A program made the position numbers and the translations under genes. Below the pieces are notes generated by a model. That model made no database searches. It saw only the letters and a program-made list of their open reading frames with translations, and had not been told where the DNA came from. Shown in pieces: positions 10,110 through 14,327 of a stretch of DNA of 14,327 bases. The stretch is taken from contig PDHQ01000073.1 of NCBI GenBank assembly GCA_003339415.1, positions 1 to 14,327 on the forward strand, in the 5' to 3' direction. Position 1 is the stretch's first letter; the number at the start of each line of letters is the position of its first letter. Origin of the DNA: Ophiocordyceps camponoti-saundersi (nom. inval.) (lineage: Eukaryota; Ascomycota; Sordariomycetes; Hypocreales; Ophiocordycipitaceae).

Positions 10110-10416
10110 AGGATACTTACTAACTTTATATTTTAAACTTTATACTTTTAAACTATAAATTACTAATTTAAATACTTATTTCGAAGTTTTTAATATTTAA
10201 TTAAATAGTTTTCGTCTTTTTTATTTTTTCCTCTCCTATCTTTATATAGAAAACTAACTCCTTATTATTTTCCTAATAAAGAATTATTATCTAGCTCTTC
10301 CTTTTAAAGCTAGAGACCCCCCCTTATATTAGTTAAAGATTATAGTTACCTAAGAAGTTACGCCCCTTAAGTATTTACTACGCTTACTTAAGGTATCCTT
10401 CTTCCCTTACTAAAGT
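10110..10416 (+). repeat. 624-bp repeat, copy C (5'-truncated)
   Basis: From about 10110 to its end this segment matches the 3' half of copy A closely, including TTTTAAACT, TAAATTACTAATTTAAATAC, TTAATTAAATAG, the pyrimidine-rich block and the end word ACTAAAGT. It stops at the same base as copies A and B; the flanking sequence then begins GCCC with a surviving TGC. The 5' half is missing. It is the best match to copy A of all copies. Confidence 0.72.
10365..10393. other. 9-bp-stem hairpin in copy C
   Basis: The hairpin is identical to the one at 3255-3283: stem CCTTAAGTA/TACTTAAGG, loop TTTACTACGCT. Identity over 29 bases in two heavily mutated copies may simply reflect that it contains no CpA. 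Confidence 0.75.
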
Positions 10417-11506
10417 GCCCTTTTTCTGCTTAAAAAAGTAAGTAGTTATAATAAAAATTTAATACTATTCGCTAGATTAGAACTAACTATCTTACTTAAG
10501 GGATATAAAAATATTAATATTAACTTTAACCTTAATAGTATTATTAACTATAAAGGAAGTAATAAGAAAATAAGAAAAAATATATATATTTCTAAAAGCT
10601 AATAAGCGAGGGGTTATATTTATCTAATAATATAATTAAATATAATCTATAATTAAGTAATTAAAAAAGCGTTACTTTAAAACTTTATATTAATAATTAA
10701 AGTAATATTAATTTATCTTATAAAGCTATTAATCGGTATATTTTACTACTTATATATATTTTACTAAAAAGCTATAGGGGGCTATAAGACTAGTAGTTAT
10801 CGTTACTTTTATATAAGTACTAGTTAGATATATATTTATATTTTAATAAAGATTTTTTTTTATAATATTATTATAAATATAAATTATATAATAATAATAA
10901 AATCTATAAAATATACTATAATTACTTATATAAGTAGTTTAATACTTAAATATAATATTATAATATATATTATTCTTATAATTTAAATATTAACTTTATA
11001 AATTATATTAGTTTTATAGAAATATAAAGCGCTAATTAGCTAAGCTAGCTAGTATTTTACTTATTTAATTAGCGGGTTTTTTTTTTCGGATTTACTTAAT
11101 TATTACTTTTAATAATAAATATATTTAATTATACTTGCCCTTACCTAGCTACTTATACCTTTTACTTTTTACGCTCTTTATATTATTATACCTTTTACCC
11201 CTTAAGCCTTTATACTACTACTTATATTTAAGTATACGCTTTTATCTTTTAGCTAGTTTATAAGGTAGTTAGGCACTATTTATAGCCTTATTATTAGAGG
11301 TACTATTTTTAGCCTCTTATACTATATTTTTCGTTACTTTTCCGGAGAAGCTAAGCGTTAACTAAGCTTTTAAGATACTTTTTATAAGATATTATATATA
11401 AGTTTATAGTTTAGCCTCTAATTTATTATTAGCTGCTAGAAACCCTAATTAATATAGCTATAAGCTAGCTATAAGTATTAAATATTTAATAGCTATTTAT
11501 TTAGCA
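10417..11506. other. 1.1-kb AT-rich stretch, no gene called
   Basis: I find no repeat shared with other parts and no reliable gene. A plus-strand frame around 11135-11450 gives short open pieces rich in Leu, Ile, Phe and Tyr between TAA and TAG stops; this is too ambiguous to call. A G3T10 junction lies near 11072. The plus strand becomes pyrimidine-rich from about 11100. Confidence 0.45.
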
Positions 11507-11622
11507 GTTTACTATATTAATAATCTTTAGCTATCGCTAGTAATAGCTATATTTTTTAGTATATCGTATATTTAATAACTTTTTACTTATCTATTTTAAT
11601 AGCGATAAATATATTATTTATA

Positions 11623-11652
11623 GTAATAATATTAAAAGCGATAATATTAAAG
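11623..11652 (+). repeat. two 15-bp tandem units
   Basis: The units GTAATAATATTAAAA and GCGATAATATTAAAG are adjacent and lead directly into the palindrome array. They belong to the same 15-bp family as 11800-11874. Confidence 0.7.
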
Positions 11653-11718
11653 GGGTTTAAATCCCTTATAACCGAAGGGGTTTAAATCCCTTATTACTAA
11701 AAGGGTTTAAATCCCTTA
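11648..11718. repeat. three near-palindromes spaced 25 bp apart
   Basis: AAGGGGTTTAAATCCCTTA occurs at 11650-11668 and 11675-11693, and a one-base-shorter form at 11701-11718. The TTTAAA centres lie at 11656, 11681 and 11706, exactly 25 bp apart. Arms AAGGG and CCCTT are perfect complements; the inner G/T mismatch in the first two would be a perfect G/C pair before one C-to-T change. A weaker fourth copy is at 11871-11890. Evenly spaced palindromes can be protein-binding sites or tandem-repeat debris; nothing here decides between them. Confidence 0.85.
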
Positions 11719-11799
11719 TAAAGTTAGCTATAGCTACTAGGTAAGTATTTCTAGTAATAGCTAGGAGCGATAGCTATAATAAGGTTATAGAAAACTAAC

Positions 11800-11874
11800 G
11801 CGTTACGATAAGAGGCTACGATATTAAAAGCTACGATATTAAAGGTAATAATATTAGAGGCTATAATACTAAAG
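11800..11874 (+). repeat. 15-bp tandem array, five units
   Basis: Five contiguous 15-bp units follow the pattern GCTACGATATTAAAG: 11800, 11815, 11830, 11845 and 11860. Differences are mostly transitions. The array runs directly into the fourth palindrome copy, just as the two units at 11623-11652 run into the first palindrome, so unit and palindrome form one composite that occurs twice, about 220 bp apart. Confidence 0.8.
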
Positions 11875-11890
11875 AGGTTTAAATCTTTTA
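11871..11890. repeat. fourth, decayed palindrome copy
   Basis: AAAGAGGTTTAAATCTTTTA matches the palindrome at 11650-11668 with transitions, mainly C-to-T in the right arm. It lies directly after the 15-bp array. Confidence 0.65.
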
Positions 11891-12247
11891 AAAGCGTAAG
11901 CTAATAAAAACTCCCTATTTTTAACGCTACCTAAATAAGTAATTTATAATATAGATAATCTTTTAGTTTAAGTTTAATCTTTAGTGTGATAATATTAAGC
12001 GAGAACTTAGCTTATATTATCTTAGCTACTATTTTAAAAAATATAGTATTAAGCGTAGTAGCGCTAGCTTTAGAAATAAAAAAAGCGTATATAATATACG
12101 CTATTATTTAAGATAGTAATCTAAGCTTAGTAAGTAACGAGGCACTTCCTTAATCTTATTAATCTTATATATAGTTTTAAACTCTTAAATAGTAGTAGCT
12201 TTACGCTTCTTATAAAGGAAGAATAAATCTTTATCTATTATATTAAT
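11891..12247. other. stretch without a gene or clear repeat
   Basis: Nothing supportable is seen. It contains GTGTGA at 11984-11989, with two of the six surviving CpA/TpG sites that are not in GCA/TGC context, and a GCA at 12142. Confidence 0.45.
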
Positions 12248-12555
12248 TTTTATCTATTATATCGGATTCGACTATATCCCAGTTCTTACGTAGCTATATA
12301 GTATAACTATTTACTATTTTTAGAAACTAAATATATAATAAGCACTATATAAGTACCTTTACTTTTTAGGAGTTTACTATACTAATAATCCCTAGCTATA
12401 GCTAGTATAAGTTTTTATTTATTATATTAGATTTAACTACGTTCTAGTTCTTATATAGCTATATAGTATAACTATTTATTATTTTTAGAGACCGGATATA
12501 TAACGGGTATTATAAAGGTACCCTCGCTTCTTAGGAGTTTATTACGCTAATAATC
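12248..12555 (+). repeat. 166-bp tandem duplication
   Basis: The segment 12248-12390 is repeated at 12414-12555. Both start TTTAT(C/T)TATTATAT, share TAGCTATATAGTATAACTAT, and end with a copy of the 19-bp word. The offset is 166 bp at the start and 165 bp at the end. Most differences are C/T or G/A transitions, so the duplication predates at least part of the mutation. Confidence 0.78.
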
Positions 12556-12561
12556 CTAATA

Positions 12562-12784
12562 GAGTTTTCTTCGGCGTTTCCTCGCTAATATTATAGCCTC
12601 TATTAGCCGTAATTTATCCTCGGATTTCTACTTCTTAAAAGTTTATTATATTAATAATCCTTAGCTATAGCTAGTAATAAAGTCTTCCTTAGCGTTTCCT
12701 TACTAATATTATAGCTTTTATTAGCTATAATCTATCCTTAGATTTCTAAAGCTTTTACTTAAAAGTTTACTATATTAATAATCC
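12562..12784 (+). repeat. tandem duplication of about 120 bp
   Basis: The block 12562-12660 is repeated at 12681-12784. The word GCGTTTCC occurs at 12574 and 12692 (118-bp offset), and the closing 19-bp word at 12641 and 12765 (124-bp offset, because of a small insertion in the second copy). The first copy keeps CG where the second has TA at several positions, for example CTCGCTAATATTATAGCC versus CTTACTAATATTATAGCT. Confidence 0.78.
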
Positions 12785-12897
12785 GTAACTTATAAATATT
12801 AGCGGAAGCCTTAATAGCTAGAAAAAAAAAAGAAAAGTAAGTAAATAGTTTACTATATTAATAATTTAGTTTAGATAAGCTAACTACTACGCTAATA

Positions 12898-13110
12898 GTT
12901 TACTACGCTAATAATCTAAATTTACTACGCTAATAATTTACTACGCGGATAATCCGTATAGTTATTTACTATACTAATAATCCGCGTAATAATTTACTAC
13001 GCTAATAATCTAATTTAGATAATCCGAAATTTTAAAATATAGGCGGATAGTTTATTATACTAATAATCTAAATTTATTACGCTAATAATTTACTACGTAG
13101 ATAATTCTAG
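12898..13110 (+). repeat. block repeated at 152-bp offset, built of 19-bp words
   Basis: The block 12898-12958 recurs at 13050-13110. Three 19-bp words keep the same relative spacing in both (22 bp then 16 bp), and each is displaced by exactly 152 bp (12898/13050, 12920/13072, 12936/13088). In each block the second and third words overlap by a few bases. Two further words (12964, 12992) fill the space between blocks, 28 bp apart. This higher-order layout resembles an emerging satellite. Confidence 0.8.
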
Positions 13111-13724
13111 TCCGCGTAAGTAATCTGCTCGCTTATACTTTACGCGGTAAAGGTAAATAGTAAAAAGGCGGGTAATATAGTTTAATAACTTATCCTCCTT
13201 TCTCTAATAGTAGTTATCTTCCTTATTATATATTCTTTAGGTAATAGCTTAGGTAAAGGTAAGGTCGAGGAGAGGCTATTACTTTAAATTTATTAAATTC
13301 CGTAATCTTCGCTATAATACCTTTTTAGTTAAAGTATTATTAAGCTTTTCGAATAATAGCTATATTATTACTAATTTCTATATTAAGTTTCGATACGCGA
13401 GTAAAAAAGCTAACTAAAAAAGGGTACGTTTAGTTATATTTATTTTGCTAAAAGTCCCTATTTTCCTCGAAACTTTTAAACTTTAATAAGTTATCTTTTT
13501 AAGCGTTATACCTTAAAGGTTTTAAATTATAATAAGATAAGGTCGGTTTACGATAAGGGTTTTTAAGGGCTTTAAGAGGGTAAAGATACTTTTTACTTTA
13601 ATAGTAAATAACGGGTTATAATAAGCTAAGGAAGGGGGGAAGAAGAGGGGAAGATAATACTTAAGAGGAGGAGGAGAGAGGAGGGTAAAAGGTAAAGATA
13701 CTTTTTACTCCTAAAATATAAGTA
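13111..13724. other. stretch without a gene; purine tract near 13622-13706
   Basis: No reliable coding frame is seen. From 13622 to 13706 the plus strand is almost all purine, with GGGGGG, GAAGAAGAGGGG and GGAGGAGGAGAGAGGAGGG words, in an otherwise pyrimidine-rich region. Surviving TGC sites are at 13126 and 13446. Confidence 0.5.
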
Positions 13725-13812
13725 GTTTACTACGCTAATAATCCGCTATTAGGTAATAATATCCCTTATACTAATAGCTTATTAGTTTTAGGAATAGTTA
13801 TCTTATCGGCTT

Positions 13813-13827
13813 CCCCCCCCCCCCCCC
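13813..13827. repeat. C15 homopolymer
   Basis: Fifteen consecutive C occur between two copies of the 19-bp word. CpC is a poor RIP target, so a C run can persist here. Confidence 0.88.
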
Positions 13828-13889
13828 TCCCTAGCTTAAGTTCGGATAATTCGCCGCTAAGTAATAAGTAGTTTATTATACTAATAATC

Positions 13890-14251
13890 CGCTAAGTTAA
13901 TTACTATACTATTAATAGCTAAGGCTAATTAAAGCTATATTAAGCTATCCTCCTTAAGTAAATACTCCTTAAGGTAAGTTCCCGAATTATAAGCTTTTAT
14001 TTACTATTAAGATAAACTATATTAGCTTTCGTTATAATAGTTAGTATAAGCTTAGTTAAGTCTAAATCCTACCCTTAATATTAGAAAATATATATCCCGG
14101 ATAATATAAAGCTTATCTCTAAGCGATAGCTTATCTAAAACTTTTATATAAACATTATCGACCTTCGCTATATATATCTTTTAGGAAGGGCGGTAGCGTC
14201 TCCCTTAGCCCGGCTACGATAATTAGGAGCCGTCTTCGGTTTTATAAATAG
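13890..14251. other. stretch without a gene
   Basis: Nothing identifiable is present. A degraded 19-bp word may lie near 13902. It holds one surviving CpA at 14153 in ACA context, close to the right boundary. GC content rises slightly after 14180. Confidence 0.45.
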
Positions 14252-14279
14252 CCCCCCCCCCCCCCCCCCCCCCCCCCCC
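14252..14279. repeat. C28 homopolymer at the edge of the RIP block
   Basis: There are twenty-eight consecutive C. The RIP signature holds to its left and is lost to its right. Long C runs are prone to slippage and assembly error, so the length is approximate, and a false join here cannot be excluded. Confidence 0.9.
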
Positions 14280-14327
14280 ACCTTTCCATCTATTTTTTCC
14301 CTTCTCTAAAATATCCAAATACAAAAA
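14280..14327. other. non-RIP flank
   Basis: Within 48 bases there are four CpA sites (14279, 14287, 14316, 14322), none in GCA context, against about 34 in the previous 14.25 kb. This is pyrimidine-rich sequence with a normal CpA level, consistent with unique DNA that RIP never saw. It is too short to say more. Confidence 0.7.

Larger units (their letters stand above)
11507..13889 (+). repeat. dispersed 19-bp word family, at least 16 copies
   Basis: The consensus is GTTTACTACGCTAATAATC. Copies start at 11507, 12372, 12537, 12641, 12765, 12848, 12898, 12920, 12936, 12964, 12992, 13050, 13072, 13088, 13725 and 13871. All read on the plus strand. The main variation is CGCT versus TACT versus TATT in the middle and GTTT versus ATTT at the start, mostly transitions. 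Three copies (11507, 12372, 12641) are followed by a second conserved word resembling TTAGCTATAGCTAGTA, so a longer unit was once present. Function is unknown; it may be the conserved end or core of a small mobile element, or a satellite-like unit. Confidence 0.82.
1..14251. other. RIP-mutated AT-rich block, CpA/TpG nearly absent
   Basis: Across this span CpA and TpG are almost eliminated, while TpA is very abundant and CpG, CpC and CpT persist. By eye I find about 34 CpA or TpG sites in total, and only two in the first 3.6 kb (165 and 209). RIP in Pezizomycotina converts C to T mainly at CpA in duplicated DNA before meiosis, which gives exactly this pattern on both strands. The near absence of ATG and TGA, and the mass of TAA and TAG, follow from it. 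The block is a mosaic of old repeats, described in the other entries. A mitochondrial or plastid origin would also be AT-rich but would not remove CpA and TpG selectively. The assignment to RIP is strong; the species and chromosomal position (pericentromeric, subtelomeric or interstitial) are unknown. Confidence 0.93.

Noticed and set aside
11507..13889. CRISPR array
   Set aside because: The repeated 19-bp words have irregular spacing, some overlap, and they vary by transitions; the base composition is that of RIP-mutated fungal DNA.
13951..13976. Minus-strand fragment of the 624-bp repeat 3' end
   Set aside because: CCTTAAGTAAATACT resembles the complement of the hairpin region, but the match needs an internal gap and does not continue on either side.
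1..14251. Mitochondrial DNA as the reason for AT-richness
   Set aside because: High AT content alone would not remove CpA and TpG while leaving CpG and C/G runs, and no mitochondrial genes, tRNAs or rRNAs are visible.

Overview
This window looks like a repeat-induced point mutation (RIP) graveyard from a filamentous ascomycete (Pezizomycotina). The sequence is very AT-rich, and CpA and its complement TpG are almost gone: I counted by eye about 34 in the first 14.25 kb, where hundreds would be expected. TpA is correspondingly abundant, and CpG, CpC and CpT remain. That is the signature of C-to-T mutation at CpA on both strands of repeated DNA. ATG codons and TGA stops are therefore nearly absent, TAA and TAG are everywhere, and no intact protein gene, tRNA, rRNA or CRISPR array is visible. 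I cannot name the species.

Layout. Positions 1-2680 are purine-rich on the plus strand, with simple-sequence tracts (a TA run, G9/T8, an AG run and a 62-base T tract) and one weak minus-strand coding relic. From 2683 to 10416 there are four copies of one roughly 624-bp dispersed repeat: two near full length (2683-3306, 7584-8209), one truncated copy just after the first (3307-3561) and one 5'-truncated copy (10110-10416). Between the two full copies lie three possible coding relics: about 4681-5700 on the minus strand, 6240-6601 on the plus strand, and a locally GC-richer charged ORF at 6769-6957. Their internal stops fit CAA, CAG or TGG converted to TAA or TAG.

Positions 11500-13900 are pyrimidine-rich and hold a different repeat landscape. 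A 19-bp word (consensus GTTTACTACGCTAATAATC) occurs at least 16 times, all on the plus strand. Within this region are three near-palindromes spaced exactly 25 bp apart, a five-unit 15-bp tandem array, a 166-bp tandem duplication, a roughly 120-bp tandem duplication and a block repeated at a 152-bp offset.

The right edge is a boundary. After a 28-base C tract (14252-14279) the last 48 bases contain four CpA sites, so the RIP signature appears to stop there.

The most interesting observations are: (1) 28 of the 34 surviving CpA/TpG sites lie in a GCA/TGC context; (2) repeat copies differ from each other by paired CG-to-TA changes; (3) the 19-bp word family, whose first 11 bases also form the loop of a hairpin in the 624-bp repeat. 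All counts were made by eye.
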